Source: Nyssa sinensis (lineage: Eukaryota; Streptophyta; Magnoliopsida; Cornales; Nyssaceae). Taken from it: a stretch of DNA of 64,000 nucleotides. Each line of letters begins with the position of its first letter. Position 1 is the stretch's first letter. The notes under the pieces were generated by a model. The model saw only the letters and a program-made list of their open reading frames with translations. It did no database searches and had not been told where the DNA came from. Below, piece after piece: positions 43,700 to 57,066 of this stretch. The translations under genes and the position numbers were made by a program. Location of the stretch: positions 51,840,679-51,904,678 of the forward strand of contig CM018047.1 of the NCBI GenBank assembly GCA_008638375.1, in the 5' to 3' direction.

Positions 43700-45560
43700 A
43701 TTTTTGAATGCACGGCCAACACACAAATAACTACAAAGACAAAGGCCAGCTTAGAGTGGGTGGTTCGTCCATGAGGTCCATATAGGACAGCTTATTGGTG
43801 ACCAAGCACAGTACCCCCTTTTTCAGACTGGTCATAAAGTACAATATCTTCCCTTCCCAAACTTGTATTATAATTTTTGGTAAATTACATTTTTTAACCT
43901 TAAATTTTACTTTAATTTTGTAAATTTTATCTTCTAATTTTTAGTCTCATTTTAATTATATTCTTTCGTCACAATGACCTTTTAATACAGAGAAAAGAGA
44001 TCACGCGTCGGACACATGCAAATTTAAAGAATATATTTTTTGTATATATTAAATGACCAATTGTGATAAAAAGACGAAATTAAAATACGACTAAAAACTA
44101 GAAAATGAAATTGATAAAATTAAAAAGATAAGGACTAAAGTGATATTTGAGATAAAATTTAAAGTTTAAGAGTGAAAACACTGAAAAGTATAATTGATTA
44201 TAATTTTTTATTCAAAATAATGTGACACGGTATTATTATATTATATTAATTACATAATTTAAAATATCATCAATGATATAGTGTTACGTTACTTGAGATA
44301 AAAATTTAAAAAGTGTATTATTATTCAAAAAAAATGAATTAAGTCAAAATGGAGGAAATTATTCATTGGTTGGACCAAAGGAGGAGAACAAATGAGCCCA
44401 CATGCATTTTTAGTGGAATCTTTCCAAATAAGTTTTTTTTAGTCTATCCTTTCCGAAAAAAAAAAATGTTTATCAAAAGCAAATACCAAATGGATCCACC
44501 CTCCAATCCTTCAGCTTTTTTGGTTCTCTTGCTTAGAAAAGGTGATGTGTGTCTTGTTTCAAGCTCTTTTGGTATGAGCTTCGGAAACAATCTTTTGAGA
44601 TAGATAGTAATTTTGGAAATGTTATTATAAGTTTGAATTAATATGAGATAATTTTTTTTTAATTATTTGATGATTTTGAAATTAATTTTATTTATCGCAA
44701 TCATTTTTTTTAAGTCTTAGGTCATTTAATGATTAAAACACTTTGACTTATATGAGCTCGAGTTTATAATAATATTTGTACTTCGGTTTGTAATTTCAAC
44801 TTGTAAAGTTGGAGTAAAAATCAATTTCTTAAATGTAATATGATACTATTTATTTTTATCGAGAAACAAGAAAATTCATTAGATTGCATTTTTCTTTTCC
44901 AAATGAACTCAGCTGGTGACAGTTGATAGTCACAAGTGCAAAATTAGTGTCACTAGATGTTATTTTCTTGAATTTCATGCCAACTTATTAATTTCTCGAA
45001 CAAATCTTTAATTGAGTCGATTCTAAATTAAATTCGAGTAGTTTGATTTTTTTTTATATAATATTAAGCTATTTATTTATTTATCGAATTAAATTAAAAA
45101 AATTAACGAATTTTAAAATATGTTTAAATTTGATTTATTTATCTCGCGAGTCAATTTCAAACAAATTTCTAATCGAAGTCGAGTCGAGCCTGAATTAATT
45201 TAATTTAATAAACTTCAAAATTATTTAAGTTTAAATTATTTATTTTTTAAATTAATCTTAAACGAAATTTTAATTAAGTTAATCACAAGTCGAGTGGAGT
45301 AAAGTTCGAATAATTCATTTTTTAACCCCAGTGTCATTCATATTTATGCGGTCCCTGATTCCTTACCGTGGATCTGACTACATGAGATCTTTACCACCTT
45401 ACCTTTCGTGGCATGATTCCTCGTGTTAACTACACGAAACAATTTCCATTTAAAGTTTGACGAAAAACCAACCTCGTTAACGACATAAGAATGTGGGTCC
45501 CACATACGCCTTTCACATGGCGTGCTTGTCTGAGTTGTCTCGATGGTCCACTCTTCTTAG
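43700..45560. other. Intergenic spacer between thiolase and NOI genes
   Basis: AT-rich, holding one hAT-type element (listed). No gene recognised. Near 45585-45600 a CTCTCTCTCC tract precedes the NOI gene and is probably part of its promoter or leader. Confidence 0.5.
44954..45329. mobile_element. hAT-type MITE, 376 bp
   Basis: Flanked by AGTGTCAC (44946-44953) and AGTGTCAT (45330-45337), an 8 bp target duplication with one mismatch. The left end TAGATGTTATTTTCTTGAAT pairs roughly with the complemented right end GGGGTTAAAAAATGAATT. Interior rich in GAGTCGA-type words. Non-coding. Confidence 0.55.
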
Positions 45561-45688
45561 CCAGCTGTACCCCTGTCTCTCTCTCTCCCCCTCTCTCGTA
45601 TAGTGTTCGGAGGAATCCATCCATTGGGGAAGGAAGCAGAAGAGGCGATTTCAGATTCTGAAGCATCACTTTTTCTCTCTGCGAAGTC

Positions 45689-48600
45689 ATGGCGGTATGA
45701 AATCAAACTCTCCCCCTAAAAAACACCTATATTTGGATTGGTTGATATATATATATATGGTTTCCTTTTATTTGGTTGTTCATATTTTGGTTTTAAGATC
45801 ATTAGATTCGACCAATTGGCTTCGGCTTTCTATGTGTTGTTGCTCTCTTTTGTTCCATATTTACGATTTCTGATTTTTTCGTGTTTTATATACTATACAA
45901 ATGATGTATTGGTAGTCCATATATATATATATATATATATATCTATTACAAACAGATATTTTATATATATATATATATTCACTTGTCTGATCTTTTTGGT
46001 TCTTCTTCTTGTTGTTGCCGAGTTCATGGGCCGGAGACTTTGTGTTTTTCGAGTGCCATTTTGGGCAAAACTTTCTGTCTTCTTTTTTTAATTGAAAAGT
46101 CGCAATACTACAAATTTTGGATTCTATGGAACCGTAATATTGTTCTTATTATTATTTAGCAGTTCAATGATTTGTTTCACCTTTTTTCGGTTCAATACGA
46201 CTGGGGGATATATTGTAACCATGCTGACAGATTTTTCCTGATATTTTTTCCTTTTCATTTTCTCTCTTTAAACGGGTCATGTTTATTTTCTGAAGGATGA
46301 ACTTTTGAACATGACTCTGTTTTAGTGGAAATTTGTATGCACCAATGTTTACTGTCTATTGTAAAGTGCAAAATTTAGGCACTTCTATTCTTTGGTTAAA
46401 AAAAATGTTTTCTTTGATTGTTGTATCCTTATAAACCTAAGCAGATTTTATCATAAAATTTGCTAAGTGATACCTTTTCCAATGTTACTACCACTTATGT
46501 GAATGTGATTTGGCAGCTTGCACTTTTGAATATTGATTTCGTTGTGCCTTTCTTAGAGAAACCCTTATATGAGGAATATATATTGGAATAGAGTATGATT
46601 ATTGGCACTTAAGTAGATCAAACATGTTTCGAGAAATGAGAAAGGCTACCTATGATGTAATGGAGGACACTTGTTGACTTTCTAAATTCCTCTATGGAAG
46701 ATCAGCTATTCTTTCAATCATTGTGAAGTTATTTGTTCTTAATTTAATAAGGGTATAATTAAAACAATTGACCAAGTTAATCATCTTATTCCCTTTTACA
46801 TTTATACAAACGTGAATTTGTTTCTTTCCTCTCCTCCTTGTCCTCCTCCTCCCTCTCTCTCTCTCTCTCTCTCCTTTAACATTTTATTTTTCTGTTTCAA
46901 ATAAGAAATCTAGAACTTTGAAATATGAATAACCATTTTTTTTACCTCAGACAACAACTGGATGCTGACTGAGCTACAGGTTATCGTGGCTTCGTTTTTT
47001 AAGTATTTCATTTTACTTTATGCAAACATTACATGCTATGAATTCTTATATTAGTTTAAGTCTTAGCATAAAAGCTGAGGCACACATGGTGGAACTTCAA
47101 TAAATGTTGCAAGTTTAGCAAATAATCACCAACAATTTTAGCATCCAATTGAGTTCAGATGTGATTCGTAAGACAATTTTAACATGCACTCACTTACTCT
47201 GTGTGTGTGTGTGTAAAGTTAGTTACCTTCATTGAATCAGACAGGTTGTTGAGTGCGATATAGTAATTAGGTGTTATGATGAACAAAATGGGTATAACCA
47301 GATCATGTCATAACATAAATGGGTGCAAAGAGGTTTTCTAGCATGGTATTCCCAAATCATTTAATGGTTCTTGTTGACATCTTAATAACCAGACTGAGAG
47401 GTCTTGTGTGTGCACGTTCACAGTGTTTTTTGTGGATTTCTGCACTGCAGTGTCTGCTACATGTGCCTTAAATCTGAATGATTCTGCCATAAACATTTCC
47501 CCTTCATTTGGTTCAATGTGTCTGCTTACCATTCCGTTCTTATGTACACTTGTATTAGGATGATAGTCCATAGGCTTACCATGCTTAAACACATTTTTGA
47601 ATGTTCTCCTTATTGTCTAAATTTAAATGTTGTTTGGACTATTTTTACAAGATTGGTGATCACTGTGATTGAAATCGGCCTCGGGTCTTTTTTTCCTTGG
47701 TGGAAATGGTACTTTTCCTGTCATTATGAAAAATTCACCCCACAGAGGGTTCTTCATGGAAGCAGTGTTGTGTGTTTGCTTGTTAGTTTATTGAGCTTTG
47801 TCAACTTTTTCCTAGAATGCTATAATCATCTTGATACAATTAACTTAGTCATGGTTTGTTCCATTTACTTGAAACCCTATCACATGAAGTTGCTGTTTCA
47901 GTTCTAAAATAATTTTTGATGTAAGCACACTAAATCAAGATGTATTTTTTTATAGTTTTATATATGGCTCTGTCCATTTTCTACATTACATACATTCTGC
48001 TCCATGTAGTTACTCACAAATCAGGATTTAAGCATATGAGAAGATATTACAACCTCTAAAAATATTGATGTCTTAATCAATGGATTGTGTATTTGATATC
48101 ATACATTAAATTATGAATGTTTTTCCCTTGAGACAACTGCAAGAATACCCCATTGAAATTCAAATTCCACAGGAAAAAGGTCAACCCTTACCCAAGTTTG
48201 GTGAATGGGATGTCAATGACCCAGCATCAGCTGAGGGATTCACAGTCATTTTCAACAAAGCGAGGGATGAGAAAAAGACAGGTGGGAAGCCTGAATCACC
48301 AGCAAAGGAGGGTCCTGCATTTAAGCATGGAGCAAATATTGGAAAGCCTCAGTCTGTAAGTTGTGACTGGGTTTATTTCTTAGTTTACTTGCCGGCTTTG
48401 GTTTGTGCCAAAAGTCCGCCATTGTCATCTTTTTTTTTGTGTTTATTTTTCTTTTTAACATCCATTTGCATGCCTTGCTACTTTGAGAAAGAAGGGTTGC
48501 ATTAGGTTGAAAGATGGCATTAAAACTTCCATGAATCTTTATGGATATGAATTCCAGTAACTTCTTATGCTAGGGCATAGAAGATGTCCTTAGATAGAAT

Positions 48601-50895
48601 AGGATGGTGAAAAAGAATTCCTCTAATTTTGTGGATTTGAGTTGAGTACTTTAGTTTTACTATTAATGTTTTCTTGCTTTTGAAAGCATTTCGAGATGAA
48701 CCTTACTATAAAATGACAGAAAAAAATCCCCCATGTCTTCCTTTAGCTTTTGGTTGTGCTATTATCAATGATCCATTTGTTTAGTGAAGTCCAACCTTTG
48801 GCTTGCCCCCTTCTGGCAATCTCACTATAGAGAATTCTTAGCTAAATTTTATAAAAATTTCGATCCCACCCTTGTATTTCATTGGATTTTGGCATCAGTT
48901 GAAATATAGTACAAGTATATGACACATGCATAAAATATTTGCACACTGATATAGTTATTCTTGAATTCCACATCAGGCATGCACAGTTACAAACACCAAA
49001 TTTATCCATACCAGTTCACAAATTCCCTAGAAGCTAGTTGGACCGTGAGATCATCCATGTGGGGGGTTAAAATTGGATGAAACATATTACTAAACTAGGA
49101 GAACAATTTATGTAATTGATTTGTCTTCTTTTTTTCTAATGAATGCTTATTGTTTTATTACACGAAATTCTGACATTGGTAGCACTTCCTACAACTATTA
49201 TTTTTTTGATAAGTAAATCACATGCAGACACACTTTGCCTCCAAGGAGACTTGAATCCTCCAAGTTAGAACTTATTGGTCACTTCCTACAATTATTAGAT
49301 GCTTACTTACCAAGTAGCGTGAAGGATAAAACTAATTAGCAAGCCTAACGTTCATAATATTCAAAGATTTTCTTGTGCCTCCTTTTTCCCCTGCAAAAAC
49401 CAATAAGACCCCCCCCCCCCCCCCCCAAAAAAAAAAAAAAAAACACCATAAGAAGAAAAAAAAATCACTTTCCTTGACAACCATTTCCACCATGGAATTA
49501 ATCTCTATCCCCATCACTTTGAACTACCACCAACCAATTACAATGCACCAGCCAATCATCTCTTCCACCCTCATTGCCATCACCAACCATTTCACCCCTG
49601 CCCTTATTATCAGTGCGCACCATGACCATCACTATTAAACCCTCAAATTTGGCACTGCCAGACACGATAATAACCAACAACCACTACCACACGTCATAAA
49701 GCCACCAGATCTGTCTTGTCACTACTATGGCAACCTTTTCTTTCATCTCACCACCATCCATCTACCATATTCACCATTTGAGCCCCCACAAGATATTTGT
49801 TACTGATAACGTGAACTACCAACTTGAAGCTAAAATGAGTACTAGATGAAATAAAAATTCACATGCACACAGACGCGTGTATCATAAGAATGAATGAGCT
49901 GCACATTTATACCCAAATATGTGGTTTTGTATCATTTCACCAGTGAAATTATACTTCAAAGCTTAGATCTTTAGAGAGGGAGACTGTAGAGGTATAGAAC
50001 AAAAAGAGTAAAGGTGATGAAAATGGAATTCTGGTTGTTATCGTTTATGGTTCATTTAGAATTTGGTGAACTAACAAGGGCGAATACATCCAAATAAAGT
50101 TAGGCCAAAAATCACTCAACTCTCTTTATAATACGCATCTAGATCAAGCTTCGATCTTTAGAGAACTAAAATGTAGGGATAGAGGCAAGAAAGTTTAAAA
50201 GCAATAAAAATGGAAGTATGGTAGTGGTTTAGGATCCATTCAGAAATCAGGGATAAATATGTCGAAGTAAAGTTAGACACAAAAGTACTGAACTTTCCCT
50301 TTTGTTATGTATATAGATATTCATGAATGTCCCGGGTATAGTGAATAATCCTATTATTAGTGAAATTCTTGAAATATCTTTTAATTTCTATGATAACAGC
50401 ATATATGTACTTTGGTCGATCATTAATAACCTTTCTCACCTTTAAATTCATTTTTGGATTTTCTCTCCAGTCATTCCCAACAAGTTTACTCAGTTATCCC
50501 AAATTCCGTATTGTTTTATTGTCCTGTGATTCCTAAATATTGAGCATCTCATTATGCTGATATGGTGTCACTTATGGTTTTGCAATATGTCGAACTCAAG
50601 AGTCAATTTAAAGATCTGTTAGTGGCCTGATGACCAATATCTATTTGCAAACTTGTTATTGACAGTAAATGTAATAAGTTCCCAAAAATGGTAAATTGGT
50701 ACAATCACCAGAACCACCATCCCTACCTTGGGGTAGCTTCTGCATAAAAAATGGTGTGATAATTGATCGACAGAACTACATGTTTCCTATGATATACTTG
50801 GTGTGAATTTATTTTCTTTGTTTTGATATTCTGAATGCAATGATTTGCAGAAGAAATGGTTTTGCTGCATGCAGTCTGCTTATGCTGAATCCTGA
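45689..50895 (+). CDS. RIN4/NOI-family (nitrate-induced domain) small protein
   Basis: Three coding exons: 45689-45694 (only ATG GCG), 48173-48355 and 50851-50895; 77 residues. Seen: LPKFGEWDVNDP (8-19) is the NOI core, with the PxFGxW form that bacterial AvrRpt2-type proteases cut in RIN4 relatives. FTVIFNKARDEK follows, and the tail KKWFCCMQSAYAES carries two adjacent cysteines (68, 69), the usual palmitoylation site that anchors these proteins at the plasma membrane. Known: short NOI proteins are plant-specific, largely disordered, and related to the immune regulator RIN4; most short ones have no settled role. The start is chosen because the two-codon first exon, in a good ATGGCG context after a CT-rich leader, joins in phase to CACAG/GAAAAAGG and yields the family's usual MA-x-K-x-x-PLPKFG start. 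Introns are 2,478 and 2,495 bases, so the gene is nearly all intron. Confidence 0.92.
49409..49443. repeat. Homopolymer pair C18-A17 in NOI intron 2
   Basis: Eighteen C followed directly by seventeen A, then a CCA/CAT-rich stretch to about 49780. It makes proline-lysine and glycine-phenylalanine open frames on the two strands that are not genes. The exact lengths are prone to sequencing error. Confidence 0.85.
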
Positions 50896-51099
50896 GGCTC
50901 TTTTCCTGTGAGGGCTTTAGCTGGAAAGTGTTATTCATATATATCCTGCCCCAGCTATATTCTGGAAGACTGGAGCTGTAGCCAAGCTGTGATGGGTCAT
51001 TCTGGAATCTGTTTTGGTGTGATATAGAACTTGATGACATTGTGGGCTTTAGTCAAGAAAGGATATAGAATGTGTGGTTTTATTTTTTTAGTATGATCA

Positions 51100-53100
51100 T
51101 GGTTGCCATTGGTTGCTCTGCTTGATTCATTCGTTCAATTTTTTACCATAAGTTACAACTTATGTTTGTGACACATTGATTTATGCATTTGATTGTATTG
51201 TGTTTACCTGCATGCCCCTGATATAATACCCCAGAGGATATGGGTACCCCTCTGTTTTTTACAAGCTTTGTTGCATCCACTTGTGTTTATATTGGCTGGC
51301 TATTTGGGCACACAATTTGATGGGTGTTAAATCATACTGATGAAATAACCCTAAGTTAACCCTTGGGATTGTAGTATCAGTTGGGAAGACGTTTGGATTA
51401 CAAGGTTCCAAGTTCAACTCTTACCCCAAGGGCCAGTTAACCAAATCCGCAGGAAATCACCTAAAGCAAGCTGGACTACAATACAACATTTCCTTGTGAT
51501 CTTTGCATTCGGCAATTGGTCGAATTGAAAATTGTAGGTACTTGGTTTTTACCTGGAGCATGATTTGCCACGTGGCAATCCTTAAGTTGACAATTCAACT
51601 TGAGAAATGACCAAAATTGCCAAGTCTTTGATCCAAAACATTGACACGGGGCTCGAGTCCTAATCTGATATATGTCAACAAGCCTTTATTAGAGAATTCT
51701 TCAAAACTCCCATAGTGAAGTAACTATAGAGGGAGGTCTCAATCGTCCATCCACTCTTGTGCGTTTAAGTTTGGTCGAGCTACTCTTAACTTCTAGAATT
51801 AGTGTCGATCAATACATGCTTAGGTGTTGGTCGAGGAAATCTTAGTTTTCAAACCTAATAGTATAACATCAAACCTAGTCGAAGCCATCAAATGTCTTCC
51901 AAACTTGACAAATTTTCCCAAATTTAATAAAGTTCCTTTTGAGAGACTCTTATTCTTCCATTACATGAGTGCCTTGAAATTTGAGGGTAAGTTTTTTGAA
52001 AGACTTTTAAAATCTGACATGTGATTTTAGTGTAAAATACTTACTAATCGAGATATTTAAAATTTTGTAGTATAAAAATTAAAGTATTAGCGCACAATAC
52101 TCAAGGTCCTAAAATATGAAAGATTTCATCAAGATTTCTAAATCTTCTACGACCTTCCATTACATATATCTAACTAACTGTTACTTCGGATTATAGTTTT
52201 CACGTGATCATTTTGTTACAGGTGACGTCTGTCATCTTAACAATCTCACATGTCAGGATTCTTATAAATAACTCACTTACATCATTATAAATAGTAATAA
52301 AAACTATTATTTTATTGCTTTCATAAGCCCTGATATTGTACTCTCTAATACAATAACCCTAATCCGAAAAAAGTGTTTTGGGAACTGAACTATCATCATC
52401 ACTTTCGTAATGATCTCAATTCACACTCAAACTTGAGTCCCACACACCTGTATTGGCATCCTTGACTATCTGAGGTAGAACACTTGACTCATTTTATAAC
52501 TGACTCTCTAACTTATCACAAGATCTACTAACTATCAACAAAAATTAATTAGGAATAAGCTGGATTAATTTTCCGTTAGTTTGTATCAACAAGAACAGTT
52601 AGTTCAAAAACACAAATGAAGCAAACCAACACAATAGGCATATGAATCTTGCTACCTTGGGATCTGACATCCAATAATATAAAGTCCCGCTAACTAAATT
52701 TAACAAAAACTCAAGCTACCGCACAAATTATTTGCATCCCCAAGTTTGATAGCCACTTACCTCCATTTCCATTTTAATTATTGCATTTTAAAGAAATGAA
52801 TATGAGCGTACGAGCGTGTGAGCATGAGCGTACACACACACACACGCACACGCACACACACACAGCACACTTGAACAATCTTTCAAGAGTCCAAAGTCTA
52901 AAAAAGAAGAAACCAAAATTCACTTGCAGTCTGCATGAACACATCTATGATAAACTCCTCATGAGCATGTACCGTACATGTTTCTATTGCTGGGCAATTC
53001 AACTAGTTCTGAAAGAACCAGAGGACTAGATTTTAATTAAAATGTGCTAACAAAGCTATAGGAGGAAAAGAAATGCCTGAGGTGAGATTTCAGCTTTTAA
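51100..53100. other. Spacer between the convergent NOI and p24 genes
   Basis: A SINE-like tract at about 51360-51470 (CAAGGTTCCAAGTTCAACTC as a B-box-like core), a (CA)n/(CG)n mixture at 52833-52864, and AT-rich sequence. The stretch at 52250-52450 resembles a retroelement end but has no paired terminus. No gene recognised. Confidence 0.45.
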
Positions 53101-53137
53101 CTGTTATAAATAATAAATACCCAAGTAACAGAAAAAT

Positions 53138-56100
53138 CTAAACTCTGGATGTCCCTAGCTTTCGTTCAAACAGGCGCTTCAGAAGGTATATTTGGAGGAC
53201 ACTAGCCCCAATGAGTGCTGCTGATTCAAACATTGCCTTGTGGATTGTTCTCTGACTCATTCCTTCGTTCACTGCATGCCAGTTGGAAAAGAATGAATCC
53301 GAAGGTCAACGAACTTGCTAGATTATTAAATCTACCCTTTTTGCAAACGGCAGAATGACCGAAAAAGATAAAATGCAAGAAAGTAGAAGTTCAACCTTTT
53401 CATAGGCTGTTTTCCTCCAACCAATATAATAATAAAAATCAAAGTTTGAAGTACATTTATTCACAAACTACAAGTAAAGGGCTCCAGTCTGATCTACCAC
53501 AAGGATCTCCTTCATCTACACCAAGTCAGAAGTTAACGTTTTTCACTACAATACCTGTACCCTGTGGTTGTCCGAGAAGTTAATCTACTATACCACATCC
53601 TAATGAGCCAAGAATACAGTCAAGAGAGAGAGAGCACTAGGAGGCATCAGTCAGTGTGCTTAAGAAATCAAAAAACTGCAGAACAAAGAGAGGCCCAGCA
53701 AGGTTGCCATGGAGTAAATTTTTTTTTTCTAAGAAAAGAAATATTTCCTGATATTATTTGGAGTATGACAGCAATTAAGTGATTCACAACAATGATCTGA
53801 CCCCAAGGAAAAAGAATTCCAGCAAAGCACATCCCTCTACCGTTCAAACAGGAATAATTTTTTTTTTAAAGCCAGATGTAGTTTAAAGAATACCTATTGC
53901 CTGGCGATCAGTCTGAGCCTCTAACCAGTGCTGTTCAAACTGGATGTTGTAAAGAGCTTCCTCCAGTTTTGAGATCTGTTCCAACAAGGGGCTGAAATGT
54001 TCTGCAGCCACTCACGAAAATCGTAGTGTTCATAATTTAATTTGAAAGATTCAAAAGGAAACAAAAAGGAAGGTATACACACACACACACACCATATTAT
54101 TTCCTACCATCTTTTGCATGCTGATCGTAGTATGTAAAATGGGCTGCATGCACATCAAAGTCTATGGTTTCATGATACGGAGACTTGTTAGTAAAGCAGA
54201 AGTGGTAGACGCCTTTCTCGTGAACCACAAAATCATACTTCTCACTGGACTTATCACGGAAATCGTGAATCAGTTCACCAGAAGGCCCCTTTATCTGATA
54301 ATTTCAACACAATACTGGATTAATGATTAATTCTAGACAGAAGAAGAAGCAGTACAATCAAAGAATCAAAAAGGAAATCTATACGTATGTCTTTTATGGA
54401 GAAAAAAATAGACTAACACAAGATCATTTTATTCAACTTCACTAACACTTTACTAAGAAGAAGAAAAAAGAAATACTTTTAGGATCCTCATAAGTCCTAC
54501 AATTTTCACAATACCTTTCCTGACTTAACTAGGAAAATTGGTAACCAGACGTGTGTACGTCCAGGTGTGTCAAGAAGGGCATAAGAAGAAGCCAAGACAG
54601 AATTGTCTTTGATGCAATCCTCTGCTGTGGAACTGATTCGTGAAAGTTTAAAACTAGAACATATAGGGATGCGAAGTCTCATATTTAGACTTTGATGTGG
54701 ACTCTTGCAAACTCCCTCCCTTACTCCCCTCGCCCCCCAACCAAAAATAAATAAACAACAACATGCCATCTATACTTTGAATACTAAAATTATTCAAAGT
54801 ATTATCTTTTCTTTATTGACATTCTTTTAATTGATAAAACTAAGGACTGAGGTCCTGTCTAAGTAGTGTAAGTGCCCCACTCTCCATGCAATTGGTGTCG
54901 GGTTCAATTCTCTCTCCCCATCGTTGTATGATTGTATAAAAGAAAAATGATGAAACTAAAAGCGGAATAAATGTTAACTCAGAGATTTGGAGAGAGGCTT
55001 TAAAATTAAGAGGGTTTAAGATAAATAGAACAAAATTTCTTGAGTACGACTTCAGTCAAATTAGGAACACAAAGGGGGATGTATTGAAGATTGAAAATCA
55101 AGAGGGGATAATAAAAAGTGAAAAAAAATTCATTATCTAGGTTCACTTATCCATCAAAAAGAAGAAATTGGAAATGATGTTACTCATAAAACTAAAGTAG
55201 CATGAGTTAAGTAGACAAGTGCATCTGGCATGTTCTGTAATCGATGCATATGGTATATTTTTAAATTAAAAGATAAATTCTATAAAGCAACTATCAGACC
55301 AACAATGCTATATGAAACAAAATGTTGAGGAGTTAAGAAACATGTTCATTAACTGAGTGTAGTCAAATTGAGGATGTTGAGATGAATGCGCAGTAAGACA
55401 AGAAAAGATTGAATTAAAAAATGAACACACTAGTGAGATTGTAATAGTAGCACCTATAAGAAATAAAATGAGATAAAACCGGTTAAGATAGTATGGCAAT
55501 GGACAATAAAGACCAACAAATGCACTAGTAAGTAAGAGTGACATGGTTTCTATTAAGGGTCAAGTTAGGAATTGAAGCGATTAAAATTAACTTTGGTAGA
55601 GATAATAAAAAATGATATGATAATGTGCGGTCTAACTCATGGGATGGTCTTAAATATGATAGAACGGCGAGATACGATTCATGTAACTGAACCCAAATAG
55701 TTAAGATTAAGGCTTTGTTGAGTTGATTATTATTTTTCCTTTGTTAATAGACTTTAAGGAACTCATAATCCAACAAGAAGTGGACTGATATAATAATAAT
55801 AATAATTCTAACAAGAAGTGGCTCTTTAAAGTTCACTATCTAAAACCTTCAAGTTCATTCTTTATACCTTTTCTAATTTTTTCAGTACCCTGTGTTTAAA
55901 AATCTCATCTTTGAAAAGTTTAAATCCCAATGGAAACTAAAAGATTTTAGGGAAATCTGAAGATGATCCCAAAAACTGACGTGACCAATAGGTAAACTAA
56001 AAGATTGGAGAGGTAGGTTCATATCAAATGAAGCTTTTACTCAATTGCCATTGGAGATAGCCTAACTAATATAATGATTTATACTACACCTAGCATACAA

Positions 56101-56405
56101 TTTATGAAGCAACACAGATTACAACTACATAGAATAATAATAATAATAATAATAATAAGATCGAACAAAAAATATTTGGGAGAATTGAAAATTACCACAA
56201 GATCAACACCATCGTCGCCAAAATGCCATGGCGCGTCGGCCTTAATCACAACGAACGAAACGTGAATGGTGTCGCCTTCGTATTGAACATTGTGAGAGAA
56301 GCACTCTTCTTTATCAATCACAAACCTAATCCCCACTGCCCCACGCAGGATCAATAAAAGCGACACCATCACTATAATTACACATCTCAACGACCCAATT
56401 CCCAT
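53138..56405 (-). CDS. p24-beta family transmembrane cargo receptor (emp24/GOLD domain)
   Basis: Four coding exons on the minus strand: 56405-56196, 54294-54108, 54001-53894, 53271-53138; 212 residues, phases agreeing, stop at 53140-53138. Known: p24 proteins sit in COPI and COPII vesicles and help sort cargo and keep Golgi structure. Seen in order: a signal peptide (1-25, core VIIVMVSLLLIL, cleavage near GAVG/IRF); GOLD domain from IRFVIDKEECF with the paired cysteines C35 and, later, the one in YHFCFTNKSP; WHFGDDGVDLV; a membrane-proximal helix with LEEALYNIQFEQHWLEAQTDRQ; one membrane segment AALIGASVLQIYLL; and a short cytosolic tail KRLFERKLGTSRV holding the phenylalanine used for COPII binding. 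The tail and length match the plant p24-beta2 type. From memory p24-beta2 is close to ABC1K7 in Arabidopsis. A 5' UTR intron is likely because the ATG follows GGTACAG. Confidence 0.95.
54065..54092. repeat. Short (AC)n run in p24 intron 2
   Basis: TATACACACACACACACACACC just past the donor of exon 2 in the 106-base intron 54107-54002. Confidence 0.8.
54845..54940 (+). mobile_element. SINE-like fragment in p24 intron 1
   Basis: Contains TAAGTAGTGTAAGTGCC (A-box-like) and GTGTCGGGTTCAATTCTC (close to the B-box consensus GGTTCRANNCC). Directly followed by the LINE fragment, so the two may have inserted as neighbours. Confidence 0.4.
54976..55735 (+). mobile_element. Dead LINE fragment (C-terminal reverse-transcriptase region) in p24 intron 1
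   Basis: Translation with many stops and frame shifts gives pieces in the right order for the end of a plant LINE ORF2: FLEYDFSQIRN, GSLIHQKEEIGNDVTHKTK, SASGMFCNRC, KATIRPTMLY, KLRMLR-x-MRSKTRKD, and the tail around THVTEPK-like codons with AAGGCTTTGTTGAGTTGAT. It is oriented opposite to the host gene, lies within intron 56195-54295 and accounts for much of that intron's length. Non-functional. Confidence 0.75.
56133..56158. repeat. (ATA)n microsatellite at the 5' side of p24 intron 1
   Basis: About 26 bases of AAT repeat 40 bases inside the intron from the donor at 56195. Confidence 0.85.
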
Positions 56406-56479
56406 CTGTACCAATTAAAAACATATCACTGCATTAGAAATTATTTTGATCAAAATTAGTGGTATTACTATTCATCGTA

Positions 56480-56600
56480 GAAGGTAAATCAGATCGAGAA
56501 GAAGCTGAGAGATCAAACGAAGGGAGTTACATTGGATTTGGGAAGTCGGAGGACACTTTGATGGGCTGAACAAAAGAAAAGTTGCAGAGAGCTTTAGGTA
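56480..56600 (-). promoter_or_regulatory. 5' UTR region of the p24 gene
   Basis: On the minus strand, CT-rich leader sequence (CTTCCCAAATCCAATG, then GTAACTCCC near 56535) with a possible donor, and acceptors at TTCTAATGCAG (near 56430) or GGTACAG directly before the ATG at 56405. This suggests a spliced leader; the exact layout is uncertain. Confidence 0.4.
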
Positions 56601-56699
56601 TGGCGACGAAATGGGAAATCGAAGTAAAAGTCATAACAGCAGTTTTGAGTTTCGACTTTCAAGGTTTCAACCTCCGACCTGACGCCAGCAACGTTAAAG

Positions 56700-57031
56700 C
56701 TTGGGTTAGTTATGAAGCAGTAAACTTTTTGTGAAATATTTATGAAGTGGTAAATAAGTTTTTGAAAATTGAAAGAATGTAAACTTAAGTAAATTAGTAT
56801 AGAATTAAAATATATATATATATATATAACTTTTACTGTAAATTTGATTTTATAATTCTTTTTTTTTTTAAATATGACCATAAACAAGACGAATAATAAA
56901 TTATTCAAACTTGATTTACTAAAATTAACGAAATTCAATTTGTATCCAAGCTTATAAGGAGTTGATTTTGAATAAGAATTAAACAAAATTAAGTTTAAGT
57001 AATTTTGTTTATTTTATAATTAAAAAGTAAA

Positions 57032-57066
<35 letters not shown>

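Noticed and set aside
49375..49680. Proline/lysine-rich and glycine-rich frames in NOI intron 2
   Set aside because: Caused by the C18-A17 homopolymers and a CCA/CAT-rich tract.
52250..52450. Possible retroelement LTR end
   Set aside because: No second LTR, no target duplication and no coding domain in range.
56594..56986. 130-codon minus-strand frame upstream of p24
   Set aside because: AT-rich with an isoleucine-tyrosine repeat; it lies in the promoter side of the p24 gene and lacks any domain.
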